Source: Pseudomonadota bacterium (GTDB lineage Bacteria; Pseudomonadota; Gammaproteobacteria; Legionellales; Legionellaceae). From it: 64,000 nucleotides of DNA. Position 1 is the stretch's first letter. Each line of letters opens with the position of its first letter. The notes below the pieces were generated by a model that was not told the origin of the DNA, did not search any database, and saw only the letters and a program-made list of their open reading frames with translations. Location of the stretch: positions 124,001-188,000 of the forward strand of contig JAGVJN010000042.1 in NCBI GenBank assembly GCA_020051095.1, in the 5' to 3' direction. Made by a program: the position numbers and the translations under genes. Below, in pieces: positions 39,596 to 49,895 of the stretch.

Positions 39596-40489
39596 ATGAT
39601 GACAGTCGGGTTTGTTGGCTTAGGTCATATGGGCCTTCCCATGGCAATTAATTGTCTGAAAGCGGGCAATACTGTGATTGGCTATGATTTAGCTCAACCT
39701 GCCATGGAAACGTTGGTGCAAGCGGGGGGAAAAGGCGCTAGCGATCTGGCCACACTTGCCAAACAAAGTGACGTCATCATTACCATGTTGCAGACTGGCG
39801 ATCAGGTCAAATCCGTTTGTCTCGGGGAAAAGGGTCTTTTTGCCCACGCCCAAAAAGAAAGCTACCACATCGACTGCTCCACCATCGATGTTGGCACCGC
39901 CCGGCATATTCATCAACAAGCAAAAATCGCAGGATTGCACAGCCTCGATGCTCCCGTATCCGGGGGTGTTGCCGGTGCTCGAGCAGGACAACTTACCTTC
40001 ATGGTTGGCGGCGATATCAACGTCCTAAACGCACTCACACCGCTTCTAAATTGCATGGCTAAAAAGGTGATTCATGCCGGGTCTGAAGGCAATGGCCAAG
40101 CGGCCAAAATTTGCAATAACATGATCTTGGGAATTTCTATGCTAGCCGTTAGTGAATCGTTTGTGCTGGCAGAAAAATTAGGTTTACCCAAGCAAACGCT
40201 CCATGAAATTGTCAGCAATGCTTCAGGCCAATGCTGGACTATGGACCATTATGTCCCTGTCGGAGGGGTTTTAGAAAATGTGCCGGCCAATGTAGACTAT
40301 CAACCTGGCTTTTCTGCAGCGATGATGCTCAAAGATTTAAATTTAAGTCAAACATGTGCCAACGAATACCATCAAACCTTGCCAATGGGAAAATTAGCAC
40401 AAACACTCTACCAGCAAATGCAAAACGAGGGTAAGGATCACTTGGATTTTTCTGCCATTATCCAACTCATTGCCGCCATGAAGGACTAA
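39596..40489 (+). CDS. mmsB: 3-hydroxyisobutyrate dehydrogenase
   Basis: A 297-residue beta-hydroxyacid dehydrogenase: Rossmann VGFVGLGHMGLPMA, substrate loop DAPVSGGVAGARAG and catalytic Lys in NGQAAKICNN. It supplies the semialdehyde for MmsA. ATG 39596 and 39599 are adjacent choices; GAGG lies upstream. It is three bases before the acs-like gene, so one operon. Confidence 0.95.
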   Translation: MMTVGFVGLGHMGLPMAINCLKAGNTVIGYDLAQPAMETLVQAGGKGASDLATLAKQSDVIITMLQTGDQVKSVCLGEKGLFAHAQKESYHIDCSTIDVGTARHIHQQAKIAGLHSLDAPVSGGVAGARAGQLTFMVGGDINVLNALTPLLNCMAKKVIHAGSEGNGQAAKICNNMILGISMLAVSESFVLAEKLGLPKQTLHEIVSNASGQCWTMDHYVPVGGVLENVPANVDYQPGFSAAMMLKDLNLSQTCANEYHQTLPMGKLAQTLYQQMQNEGKDHLDFSAIIQLIAAMKD

Positions 40490-40492
40490 AAC

Positions 40493-42349
40493 ATGAATGC
40501 AAAGGCCTTAACCCAAGAAATGGAAACATTTTGGCATCAACAGGCATGCGCATTGTTAACCTGGTCAAAACCCTGGGACAATGTCTTGTCGGGGGATTTT
40601 CACGCGGGAAAGGTGCGCTGGTTTGATGGTGGGGAATTAAATGTTTCAGAAAACTGTCTTGACCGTCATCTGCCAGAACTGGGTGATAAAGTTGCCATTA
40701 TTTGGGAAGGTGATTCTGTCGATGACCATGCAACGCTAACCTTTAAACAATTGCACCAACAAGTCTGTTTAATGGCAAATAGCTTAAAAAAATTAGGAAT
40801 AGCCAAAGGCGATAAAGTTGCCATTTATATGCCCATGATCCCTGAAGCAGCGATAGCAATGTTGGCCTGTGCCCGAATTGGGGCAGTGCATACCGTTGTC
40901 TTTGCCGGTTTTTCAGCCCATGCGCTTAGACAACGCCTGGTTGCCGCCGATTGCCAATTGGTGATCACGGCCGATGGCTATCAACGCGGTGGCAAACACT
41001 ATCTTTTAAAACAAGATGCCGATAAAGCGTGTGAAGGACTCCCCATTCGCAAGTTGGTGGTTAAATGCTTAGGCAATGAGGTTTCTTGGCAGTCAGATTT
41101 CGATCATTGGTGGCACACCCTCAAAGAAGAAGTCGATGATATCTGTGCGCCTGAGCCAATGGGTGCAGAAGACCCGTTATTTATTTTATATACCTCCGGA
41201 AGCACCGGACAACCCAAGGGGTTAGTGCATACGACTGGCGGTTATTTGCTCCAAGCGGCGTTCTCGCATCGGCAAGTGTTTGCCTGCCAAGCAAATGACA
41301 TATTTTGGTGTACAGCAGACGTGGGTTGGATAACCGGCCATTCCTATGTTGTCTATGGCCCTTTATGCAATGGCGTGACCACGTTGATGTTTGCGGGCGT
41401 TCCTAACTGGCCGGACCCTTCTCGATTTTGGCAAGTCGTTGACAAACACCAAGTGAGTGTATTTTACACGGCACCCACCGCCATTCGCGCATTAATGCGG
41501 GAAGGCAACCAATGGCTTAGTCAGTCAAGCCGACAATCATTACGCTTAATGGGCAGTGTGGGCGAACCCATCAATCCCGAAGTGTGGCAATGGTATCATC
41601 AACACGTTGGTCAAAGCCGATGCCCGATAGTGGATACCTGGTGGCAAACCGAAACGGGGGCAATTATGGTCAGTGATCAGCCGCCTTATCACCATCAAAA
41701 TCCAGGTGCCGCCAGCATTCCTCTGCCGGGCATTGAACCGGTCATTTTGGATAAACATTTCAAAGAAATAGTCGGAACCAAAGAAGGGGCGCTGGCTATC
41801 AAAACGCCTTGGCCCTCCATGGCAAGAACCATCGCCAAGGATCATCCACGCTATCGTCAAACCTATTTTAAAGATGGGTATTATATTACCGGCGATGGCG
41901 CTTATCGAGACGAAGGCGGTGATATTCATTTAACCGGGCGGATAGATGATGTGCTCAATGTGGCAGGACATCGTCTCGGAAGTACCGAAATTGAAAGCGC
42001 CTTGGTTCTCCATCCCGATGTTGCTGAAGCAGCCGTTGTTGCCATACCCGACGATATCAAAGGCGAAGCCGTTTGTGCCTTTGTGGCTTTACAAAAAGGC
42101 GTCTCTGCCTCCGATGACTTGTTCAGTGCGCTAAGGGCATTAGTAGTCGCTGAAATCGGTGCCATTGCTAGACCGGCCAAAATTCATTGGGTACCCGATT
42201 TACCGAAGACACGATCCGGTAAAATCATGCGTCGAATATTGCGAAAATTGGTGACTGAAGATATTCCCAATAAAGAAAGCTTAGGCGATATCTCCACGTT
42301 GGCTAATCCGGATGTGGTCGAAAAACTCATGGCAGCGAATTTAAAGTAA
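40493..42349 (+). CDS. acetyl-CoA synthetase family acyl-CoA ligase
   Basis: A 618-residue AMP-forming ligase: YTSGSTGQPKGLVHTTGG (ATP loop), DTWWQTETGAIMV (the WWQTETG form is Acs-like rather than PrpE-like), YYITGDGAYRDEGG and the catalytic Lys in PKTRSGKIMRRILRK. It probably activates acetate; in this valine/propionate operon a propionate or other short-acid preference is possible. It is slightly shorter than E. coli Acs. Confidence 0.85.
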   Translation: MNAKALTQEMETFWHQQACALLTWSKPWDNVLSGDFHAGKVRWFDGGELNVSENCLDRHLPELGDKVAIIWEGDSVDDHATLTFKQLHQQVCLMANSLKKLGIAKGDKVAIYMPMIPEAAIAMLACARIGAVHTVVFAGFSAHALRQRLVAADCQLVITADGYQRGGKHYLLKQDADKACEGLPIRKLVVKCLGNEVSWQSDFDHWWHTLKEEVDDICAPEPMGAEDPLFILYTSGSTGQPKGLVHTTGGYLLQAAFSHRQVFACQANDIFWCTADVGWITGHSYVVYGPLCNGVTTLMFAGVPNWPDPSRFWQVVDKHQVSVFYTAPTAIRALMREGNQWLSQSSRQSLRLMGSVGEPINPEVWQWYHQHVGQSRCPIVDTWWQTETGAIMVSDQPPYHHQNPGAASIPLPGIEPVILDKHFKEIVGTKEGALAIKTPWPSMARTIAKDHPRYRQTYFKDGYYITGDGAYRDEGGDIHLTGRIDDVLNVAGHRLGSTEIESALVLHPDVAEAAVVAIPDDIKGEAVCAFVALQKGVSASDDLFSALRALVVAEIGAIARPAKIHWVPDLPKTRSGKIMRRILRKLVTEDIPNKESLGDISTLANPDVVEKLMAANLK

Positions 42350-42355
42350 ATGCTC

Positions 42356-44578
42356 TTATTGTTTAGTCTCTTTTCTTAGAAACGATTCTATCTCAAGAGA
42401 AGACACCGGTTGGCTCATTAAAAAGCCTTGAATGTCATTACATTGCCTTTTTTTGAGAAATTCTAATTGTTTTTGTGTTTCAACCCCTTCTGCAATAATA
42501 TTCAAATTCATGCTTTTAGCGATGGCTATGATGGCTTCAATGATGGCTTCATCACCGAGTGACTTCGATATATTGTGAATAAAACATTTATCGATTTTAA
42601 GGGTGTTTATCGCAACTTGCTTTAGCAAATTCAAACTCGAATTTCCCGTACCAAAATCATCTAAAACAATATGAACGCCTAGTGCATTTAAGTTATTGAT
42701 CGTTCGTTGTATTTCTTTGTCAATAATGACATTTTCGGTAATTTCCATTTCAAGACAATGGGGTTTTACTTGGTATTCTTCTATGATACTCGATACCAAC
42801 GATGAAAAATTTTGTTGTCTTAACTGCTTGCTAGCGACATTGCATGCCACGCGAATGAATGGAAATCCCTGTTTATGCCAATTGCTTATCTGCTGACAAA
42901 CTTCTCTTATAACCCATTCCCCAATGGGGACAATCAGTCCTGAACTTTCTGCCGTTGGGATAAAATCCAACGGTAGCACCATGCCTTTTTCTGGGTGATT
43001 CCATCGAATCAACGCTTCTAAGCATCGGATTTTATTCGACTTCATCTCAAATTGCGGTTGATAAAGCAGAAAAAATTCTTGATTAGCAATGGCATTTTGA
43101 AGTTCAATTTCTTGTTGAAATTTCAGTGTGTTTAGTTTGTTAAGTTTCTCAGTATTAAATGAGAATTGATTGCCACCCAGAAATTTAGCATGATACATTG
43201 CCATATCCGCTTTACTCAATAAGGAATTGACTGTCTTACCATCGGATGGGTAGATACTAATTCCAATACTTGCGTGAACATTGATGGTTGTATCAGCAAT
43301 ATAAAATGGTTCGATAAATGTGTTAAGAATTTTTTGAGCCAAATGAATGATATCTTTTTCCGAGGTAAATGATTGAAACACCATGACAAACTCATCACCA
43401 CTTAGCCTTGCAAGTGTGTCTTCTCTTCGCACAACCGTGCGCAAACGTTCAGCAACACGACAAAGTAACTGATCGCCTGCTTCATGGCTTAAGCTATCAT
43501 TAATCCTTTTAAACCTGTCTAAATCAAAAAATAACACGGCAAATTTCTTTTTGTGCCGAGAATAAATTCGGATTGCTTGTTCAATTCTGTCAATCAACAA
43601 CAACCTATTTGGCAAATTGGTTAAGGCATCATGGGTTGCTTGATACTCTAACTTTTCTTTTAATCTTGCTTGCTCGGTTATTTCTCTAAAGCTCCATACA
43701 CGCCCCATGACTTGATGGTTAATATAATGGGGCCTTGAACAACACTCGAGTATTTTCCCGTTTTTTAAATGATATGTCTCAACACTGGGGGTATCAAAAT
43801 GCAGGGAAAGTTTTTTAACATGTCGGTTATGTTGCTCTGGGTCTAATAGTTTTGTTGAGATATGTTCAACCAAATCATTGCCACTTATCTCGCTCAAAGA
43901 AGACTCTGGTATATCCCATAACTGCACGATTTTATTGTTATAATCAACAATTTCACCCGTTAAACCAATCACTAATATGCCATCAGAAGAAGACTCAATA
44001 GTTGCTCTTAATAATGAGAGCGATTTTTGTAAGGATTCGGTTCGTTCCTCTACGAGTTGATTTAAAAATTGGGTTTGTTTTAGTGTTTCTTTTGTGAGTA
44101 CCCATTTTTGCGTTAAAGCACTGGCTAACTGTCTTACGGAAACCAAATCAAATGGTTTTTTTAACACTAATAAATTATCGCTAACGCCTAATTCATGGAC
44201 CGTGCTTTCCCAAGAATAATCGGAGTAGGCACTACAAATGACAATTTGTATTTGAGGATCGAGTGCCCAAATCCGTTTAATCGTTTCTATCCCATCGATT
44301 CCCGGCGGCATTCTTATATCAACAAATGCCAGCGAATAGGGTTTGCTGTCTTCCATTGCGCGTTTAACTTTTTCGACTCCCTCGATACCTTGAGTTGAAC
44401 AATCAATTTCAAACTCAGGCAGAGACGATTCGCTGGGATCCGCTTCACCTTCAAATAGCGCTCGGTCTAACTGGTTTAAAGATAGGGAACTTTTGCTAAC
44501 ACTTAATATTTTCATAAAATCCTGATGGATTGCAGGATTATCATCGATAATTAGGATGCGAAAGGCAGTTGTTATCAT
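42356..44578 (-). CDS. response regulator with PAS, GGDEF and EAL domains
   Basis: A 740-residue cytoplasmic protein: REC (LIIDDNPAIHQDF; phospho-Asp in LAFVDIRMPPG), coiled linker, PAS (about 190-310), GGDEF written as SGDEF (LARLSGDEFVMVF) and EAL (EALIRW, DDFGTGNSSLN, KIDKCFI, EGVETQKQL). The EAL motifs needed for c-di-GMP hydrolysis are intact, and the cyclase motif has Ser for the first Gly. It overlaps the histidine kinase gene by four bases (ATGA), so the kinase is its likely partner. Confidence 0.93.
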   Translation of the reverse strand: MITTAFRILIIDDNPAIHQDFMKILSVSKSSLSLNQLDRALFEGEADPSESSLPEFEIDCSTQGIEGVEKVKRAMEDSKPYSLAFVDIRMPPGIDGIETIKRIWALDPQIQIVICSAYSDYSWESTVHELGVSDNLLVLKKPFDLVSVRQLASALTQKWVLTKETLKQTQFLNQLVEERTESLQKSLSLLRATIESSSDGILVIGLTGEIVDYNNKIVQLWDIPESSLSEISGNDLVEHISTKLLDPEQHNRHVKKLSLHFDTPSVETYHLKNGKILECCSRPHYINHQVMGRVWSFREITEQARLKEKLEYQATHDALTNLPNRLLLIDRIEQAIRIYSRHKKKFAVLFFDLDRFKRINDSLSHEAGDQLLCRVAERLRTVVRREDTLARLSGDEFVMVFQSFTSEKDIIHLAQKILNTFIEPFYIADTTINVHASIGISIYPSDGKTVNSLLSKADMAMYHAKFLGGNQFSFNTEKLNKLNTLKFQQEIELQNAIANQEFFLLYQPQFEMKSNKIRCLEALIRWNHPEKGMVLPLDFIPTAESSGLIVPIGEWVIREVCQQISNWHKQGFPFIRVACNVASKQLRQQNFSSLVSSIIEEYQVKPHCLEMEITENVIIDKEIQRTINNLNALGVHIVLDDFGTGNSSLNLLKQVAINTLKIDKCFIHNISKSLGDEAIIEAIIAIAKSMNLNIIAEGVETQKQLEFLKKRQCNDIQGFLMSQPVSSLEIESFLRKETKQ

Positions 44579-45996
44579 GGCTCCCTCGAACTAGTTTTGT
44601 GCTGATTCAACGGAATATCCAATACAAATTGAGAACCTTTTCCAGGGCCATTACTTTCAGCAAACAAATGACCGCCCAGATCTCGAGCATAAATGGCGGA
44701 GCAATGAAGACCAAAACCATGCCCCTGTTTCTTAGTTGTAAATCCAAAGGAAAAAATTCGATTTAAGTCATCTTTTCGGATACCAACGCCGTTATCGGCT
44801 ACTTTGATAGAAATATCGCTTCCATCTATGTTGTTGGCTGAAACGATAATGACCTTAGTTTGCGAAACATTGTTTAACAAAACGGAGTCTTTCGCATTAG
44901 ACAGTAAATTAGTTAGAATTTGAAATAATTTGGATTTATCTGTTTCAAACGTACTAATGTTGGTATCAATACTAATTTGAACATTGATTTGATATTGCTC
45001 CAAAATAACGGATTTCACGGCATCATCAATTATCTCGGCGACTGAAATTTTTTCAATGAGATTTGATCCACCACTAAGCGACTGTTGCCTTGAGATTATT
45101 TCTTTAATGAAATTGACATTTTTTTCTAAACTATCCGCTTCTTTTATATTTTTTTCATATTCTTCTTTTATATTAGCGGCGAGTGCCTCCAAATAAGGAA
45201 GGGTTAGCTTTCCTTTGGGATCATTGGAAAGATAATCGCTTAAGTTGTCTTTGTTATCCTCAAGGATCGTTTTAATCGCCAATAGTTTTTGGTGACACAT
45301 CCCGGACATATTGTTCTTTAAAATGGTCGAAGATACGTTCAAGCTATTTAATATATTACCTACGTTATGCAAGATAGACGTTGCCACCTCAGACATGCCA
45401 GCATGTCGAGCTGTTGAGACAAGTTTGTAATTTAGTTCTTGAACTTCTGCTTCTATTTTTTTCTTTTTATTAATATCCATTAATATCCCGGATATTTCAT
45501 TTTTATCAGCGCTGACTCGACTGATTGTTCGAAACCATCGGTAATGATTATTTTTGCTTAGCACTCGTAATTCATAGTCATAATTAACTCTATCTTTTAA
45601 GGCCTTATCGACTAAATTTATTAATTTATTTTTGTCATCTGAGTGAACCATTTCTAAAAACTCAGGGTAGTCTGGTGTGTGGCCACCCGGTTCTAATCCC
45701 AAAATTTTAAATAATCCTTTCGACCACGTTACAACGCCTGTGTCTGCGTTATAATGCCAATAGCCCATTTTTGCTAAATCTTGGGCAAATTCTAATTTGG
45801 CATTATTTTCTCTCATTTCTTGTGAAGAAATGTCAATCGAGCGCTCAAGTAGATATCTATCTTGGTCATTTTCATGATATTTTTTGTTGATATGTGCAAT
45901 AAATTCAACCCAATTTTCAAGTTGATTAGGCAAGTTATCGATAGTGATATCATATTTTTTCAGCTGTCGCTGAAGCAACCGATGGATTTCCGTCAT
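44575..45996 (-). CDS. PAS-domain sensor histidine kinase
   Basis: A 473-residue soluble kinase: an N-terminal helix, PAS (LAKMGYWHYNADTGVVTW, about 75-185), a phospho-acceptor helix with ATSILHNVGNILNSLNVS (His), and a HATPase domain (NLLSNAKDSV, VADNGVGI, FGFTTKKQGHGFGLH). No membrane segment is seen. It is encoded between a FIST sensor and a c-di-GMP response regulator; this arrangement suggests FIST senses and the kinase relays. Confidence 0.93.
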   Translation of the reverse strand: MTEIHRLLQRQLKKYDITIDNLPNQLENWVEFIAHINKKYHENDQDRYLLERSIDISSQEMRENNAKLEFAQDLAKMGYWHYNADTGVVTWSKGLFKILGLEPGGHTPDYPEFLEMVHSDDKNKLINLVDKALKDRVNYDYELRVLSKNNHYRWFRTISRVSADKNEISGILMDINKKKKIEAEVQELNYKLVSTARHAGMSEVATSILHNVGNILNSLNVSSTILKNNMSGMCHQKLLAIKTILEDNKDNLSDYLSNDPKGKLTLPYLEALAANIKEEYEKNIKEADSLEKNVNFIKEIISRQQSLSGGSNLIEKISVAEIIDDAVKSVILEQYQINVQISIDTNISTFETDKSKLFQILTNLLSNAKDSVLLNNVSQTKVIIVSANNIDGSDISIKVADNGVGIRKDDLNRIFSFGFTTKKQGHGFGLHCSAIYARDLGGHLFAESNGPGKGSQFVLDIPLNQHKTSSREP

Positions 45997-45999
45997 TGG

Positions 46000-47184
46000 T
46001 TATGATTTCCTCGATGTTTCATGGGGAAGCTCTAACAGTGTTGTCATCGTCATGGTTTGATTGTGCAACTCACAGCTACCCGTTGAGATAGGGGATAATT
46101 CACCATAAGAGTAAAAACCAATTTGCGTTGATCCTTTTGGGATCGACTGAAGTGTTATTTCAGTCTCTTCCTCCGTAAGCTCCCCTAAAACCAACCTTCT
46201 CCCGACACAACTAATTCCAATTGCCAAAATAGGTTGTTTTTCAATGGCATTGTTTTTAAAAATCAGATTATTGGCACATTCACCTGCTTCTTGAGCACTG
46301 TCAATGAGCCTATCAAAATTAGCACGCATTAATTGCGCATAGTATCCCAAGGGTAAATCACCAGCAAAAGTTAATGACTGGGATTTTTCTTCCACCCCCA
46401 ATATCGTCCGAACTATTGGAGGCGACTCGGGATCTTGAGGGTTTCTAATAGCAAGAGGATACAGTAATCCTGATGCGGGTAATTCGCTGGCTCTATCACC
46501 CAGGTAGGTTTTATATAGCTTTAATGCAGGTTGATTATCAAGTTCGTAGAGAACATTACCCTTTGAACGAGTCACCACCCTTTCGGGACCAAAAATATCC
46601 CAACCACCCCGTGACCCATAGCCAACATGAATTTGGTCTCCATAAAAACCCACGGCGCCAATACTATGGTCCATTATTTCACCTTGATAGATAATCCAAG
46701 TATTTTTAAAATCGGAACCATCGCCTGCCAAACCACCCGTAATCGTTATGGCTTTAGGCAAATGCTTGTTTAGCCCTTTAATTAATTCCGATCCATTAAC
46801 ATTTAGCCCATCCGATAAAACAAATATATTTTTAGGCTGCTGATTGTTATTTAATACATTTGCCAGTTGCGAACCCGCGGTAAAAGAGTCTTGGGAGCTA
46901 TTGACCTCAGCCTTTGCTAAATGAAGCTTGGTGAATTCAAATTGAACGACAACAACAGAAATACTATTATCAAAAATATTCGGACCAAATATTTCCCCGG
47001 CCGTTGAGCACCCCAATATTTTTGATTTTTTATAAACCTTTGCCAATTCTTGTATTGGTTTTGTATCCGCTCTAAATATCGGGCTGGCAAAAATTAAAAT
47101 TAAGGTGTTTTCGGAATCAAGGTCAGGAAATGGTTGAATATTCCATCCTTGGTTTTGAAGGTATTGAAACGATCCTATTTTCAT
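46000..47184 (-). CDS. FIST domain signal-transduction protein
   Basis: A 394-residue protein with FIST_N (ILGCSTAGEIFG, ITGGLAGDGSDFKNTWI, AVGFYGDQIHVGYGSRGGWDIFGP) and FIST_C (SCVGRRLVLGELTEEE, GFYSYGELSP). FIST proteins are thought to sense small ligands, perhaps amino acids. It is the first gene of the three-gene FIST-kinase-regulator operon, three bases before the kinase. Confidence 0.93.
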   Translation of the reverse strand: MKIGSFQYLQNQGWNIQPFPDLDSENTLILIFASPIFRADTKPIQELAKVYKKSKILGCSTAGEIFGPNIFDNSISVVVVQFEFTKLHLAKAEVNSSQDSFTAGSQLANVLNNNQQPKNIFVLSDGLNVNGSELIKGLNKHLPKAITITGGLAGDGSDFKNTWIIYQGEIMDHSIGAVGFYGDQIHVGYGSRGGWDIFGPERVVTRSKGNVLYELDNQPALKLYKTYLGDRASELPASGLLYPLAIRNPQDPESPPIVRTILGVEEKSQSLTFAGDLPLGYYAQLMRANFDRLIDSAQEAGECANNLIFKNNAIEKQPILAIGISCVGRRLVLGELTEEETEITLQSIPKGSTQIGFYSYGELSPISTGSCELHNQTMTMTTLLELPHETSRKS

Positions 47185-47304
47185 TGTCTTAAGTTGATTA
47201 AAATTATTCTGATTTAATTATAGAACAGATTAGCGAAAATCGAGCCACATTGCCATCAGGACAAATTTGCGCTTACTTTACAAAGAAGGGCACCCGGTCT
47301 ATAT

Positions 47305-47321
47305 TGATTATATTGTAATCA
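47305..47321. promoter_or_regulatory. small inverted repeat upstream of the 209-residue gene
   Basis: TGATTA-TATTG-TAATCA lies about 45 bases before the start codon, between the FIST gene and the next gene, in strongly AT-rich DNA. It could be a regulator site or part of the promoter. Confidence 0.25.
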
Positions 47322-47363
47322 TGATATATTTATATTAATCGATTGGGACATTAGGAGAACAGT

Positions 47364-47993
47364 ATGCCTAAAGAGAAAAATCACCCTCCTACTGAGGAAG
47401 GTGAGGTAAACGATAAATTACTTTTTGCTTCGGTTATTCTTGAATTGAAAAAGCAGCAATGGAATAACCTAGTTGCTGATAACGAACTTATCCACCAGCA
47501 TCTTCAATATTTGATTAATGATATTGAGACGCTTGTTAAACAACAGGCATCAAAAATGCCAGAGAAGTCAAAGGAAGCAGCGGTGGCTATGCTTAGCGAT
47601 TTAAAATTCCTACAACGATCTTCGGATGTTAACATACCCACGGATTTTGAGACCGTTTTAATGAATACATTTAATATTATTCAGAAATACGAAACACCAT
47701 TAGAAGCAGCGCCTGGCTTTTTTAATCAGTTTAAAAGTTTGTTAAACAGTTTTGTTGAGAAGTTAACGGGAGTCAAAGATCTGCTGCCAGTTGAAAAAAT
47801 AGGCACCGTCAACGATAACGCATCGTTTCAAAAAACAAAAGACGACATTAAAAACTTAAAACAGGAAAAACTTGGGAACCCAGTGGGTAATTTTATGCGT
47901 TTTTTCCAAAGTAACGCAGCAGGCCCTAGTTCAACGGCCAAAGATACAGGGCCAGACCCGGACCACGAAAGCGAGGGCTTTAAACAAAAATAA
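47364..47993 (+). CDS. uncharacterised 209-residue protein
   Basis: Not recognised. It is a helical, charged soluble protein with no signal peptide. AGGAG lies just upstream of the ATG. The C-terminus (SSTAKDTGPDPDHESEGFKQK in pieces) is disordered with an acidic patch and a basic end, a layout seen in some Dot/Icm substrates. It stands alone between two minus-strand operons. Confidence 0.6.
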   Translation: MPKEKNHPPTEEGEVNDKLLFASVILELKKQQWNNLVADNELIHQHLQYLINDIETLVKQQASKMPEKSKEAAVAMLSDLKFLQRSSDVNIPTDFETVLMNTFNIIQKYETPLEAAPGFFNQFKSLLNSFVEKLTGVKDLLPVEKIGTVNDNASFQKTKDDIKNLKQEKLGNPVGNFMRFFQSNAAGPSSTAKDTGPDPDHESEGFKQK

Positions 47994-48015
47994 GCTTTTG
48001 CCTTGGCTAATGCCA

Positions 48016-49206
48016 TTATTCACTGCGTAATGACACTACTGGATCTAATTGGGCGGCACGTTTTGCCGGATAATAGCCAAAAAAGACACCCGTTGCTACT
48101 GAGATGATAAATCCTGCTAGCACAGGGATTAAGCTTATGAAAAATGGCCAACGGCTGAAATAGGCGATGATCCAGGTGACAACAATGCCCAACATCACCC
48201 CTAATGCCCCTCCTAGAAAAGACAGTGTCATCGATTCAACCAAAAAAAGTCGCTGAATATCTCGCTGCTTGGCACCGATGGCTTTGCGAATACCAATTTC
48301 CTTTTTGCGCTCGGTCACTGATACCAGCATCACATTCATGACCCCAATGCCACCGACTAATAAAGATATGCTACCGATAACCGCAAGCAGTAATGTAAAT
48401 GTCCGCCCCTGGCTTTCCATGCTATCAATGATTTGCTGGGCACTTCGTAAGAAGATATTTTTGTTGGGCTCAATCAAATGAATATATTGGCGTACTTGAT
48501 TGGTGATTTCTTCAATCGATTGATTGGGAAGTAACGTGACCACTGCATTATTCACTTGCGCGTTTTTATTCAACAAACTCATGCCGGCAATTGGCACAAT
48601 AATGGCTCGATTCACATCTTCGTTGAAAAAGCCACTTTGTTGCCATTTCTTCGCCACCCCGATAATCGTATAAATAACCTGTCCCACCTGTATGGTTTGC
48701 CCGATGGGCTCTTTTCCATCAATTTGCTTTAATTCCTTAGCCAACCCCTGGCCCACCACCGCAAAGTGTTCATACTGATGAACAAAGGAAATAAACCGAC
48801 CCTCATTAAGCCTAATATGAATGGTCTCTGCCAACGATTCATCTGCCCCGATAATAGCCCCTTGGACAGTTTTGCCATGGTAACTCATTTGTTGGTAGGT
48901 GGTGATATACGGCGCGATGCGTTTGATTGCGGGCACGGATCCCGGCAACTTTCGCCAATTATCTAAGGATATATCCGTCGAATGAGTCCCTTTTCCATGG
49001 GTGGTGGAATACACGCCAATGGCCAATAAATCTGTTCCTAATTTTTTAAACTGCGCTAAGGCTTTTTCAGTGGCTAACTGGCCACAACTAATCAATGCAA
49101 CCACCGCAGCCGTTCCCACCAGCACACCTAATAACGCTAAAAATGCGCGTAGTTTGGCAGCCATAATATTCAATAAGGCTTGCTGGAGGTGCTGCCGCAT
49201 CTTCAT
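48016..49206 (-). CDS. MacB-type ABC transporter permease subunit
   Basis: A 396-residue protein: MacB core topology with a first membrane helix, a periplasmic domain (about 45-260), and three C-terminal helices. ERKKEIGIRKAIGAKQRDI is the MacB/FtsX coupling segment. Unlike E. coli MacB, the ATPase is a separate gene, which overlaps its start by four bases (ATGA). It is the last gene of the tolC-macA-ATPase-permease operon. Confidence 0.92.
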   Translation of the reverse strand: MKMRQHLQQALLNIMAAKLRAFLALLGVLVGTAAVVALISCGQLATEKALAQFKKLGTDLLAIGVYSTTHGKGTHSTDISLDNWRKLPGSVPAIKRIAPYITTYQQMSYHGKTVQGAIIGADESLAETIHIRLNEGRFISFVHQYEHFAVVGQGLAKELKQIDGKEPIGQTIQVGQVIYTIIGVAKKWQQSGFFNEDVNRAIIVPIAGMSLLNKNAQVNNAVVTLLPNQSIEEITNQVRQYIHLIEPNKNIFLRSAQQIIDSMESQGRTFTLLLAVIGSISLLVGGIGVMNVMLVSVTERKKEIGIRKAIGAKQRDIQRLFLVESMTLSFLGGALGVMLGIVVTWIIAYFSRWPFFISLIPVLAGFIISVATGVFFGYYPAKRAAQLDPVVSLRSE

Positions 49207-49895
49207 CCATGACCTCCTGGGCTAATACAGCCATCGCTAATGCGGATGATACGCTGGCACTGCTGTGCGACACTGGGATCATGGGTAATGATGACGACGG
49301 TGCATCCCTGACCATTGAGCTGATGAAATAATTGCATCACCTCAGCGCTTGTTTTCGAATCCAAAGCGCCCGTAGGTTCATCCGCTAAAATAATAGAAGG
49401 CTTATTGACTAAGGCGCGCGCTATGGCCACTCGTTGCTGCTGACCACCGGATAACTGACTAGGTCGATGATGGGCATATTGGTACATATCCACATTGGTC
49501 AAGGCATCTTTCACACGAGCTCGTTGTTCAGCAAGAGGGACCTGCGCATAGACCAATGGCAATGCAACATTTTCTTCCGCCGTTAGCCGGGGCAACAAAT
49601 TAAATTGCTGGAAGACAAAACCAATCTGCTGATTGCGAAGGCTTGCACAAGCATCATCGGTAAGATGAGACACGTCAGTGCCTTGTAATTGATAAACACC
49701 GGAGGTTGGTCTATCGAGTAGACCGATAATATTCATTAATGTTGATTTACCAGAACCGGATGCACCAATAATCGCAACCATCTCACCGGGTTGAATCAAC
49801 AAATCAATGCCTTTTAATACATCGATGGTCTGCGATCCCAGATGATATTGTTTTATCAATTGGTGCAAGTGAATGACCGGTTCAACCATTTCCAT
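49203..49895 (-). CDS. MacB/LolD-type ABC transporter ATPase
   Basis: A 230-residue ATPase: Walker A GASGSGKST, Q-loop FVFQQFNLLPRLTAEEN, signature LSGGQQQRVAIARAL, Walker B IILADEPTGALD and the switch His in VVIITHDPSVA. It energises the permease encoded next. It overlaps the adaptor gene upstream by 14 bases. Confidence 0.95.
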   Translation of the reverse strand: MEMVEPVIHLHQLIKQYHLGSQTIDVLKGIDLLIQPGEMVAIIGASGSGKSTLMNIIGLLDRPTSGVYQLQGTDVSHLTDDACASLRNQQIGFVFQQFNLLPRLTAEENVALPLVYAQVPLAEQRARVKDALTNVDMYQYAHHRPSQLSGGQQQRVAIARALVNKPSIILADEPTGALDSKTSAEVMQLFHQLNGQGCTVVIITHDPSVAQQCQRIIRISDGCISPGGHG

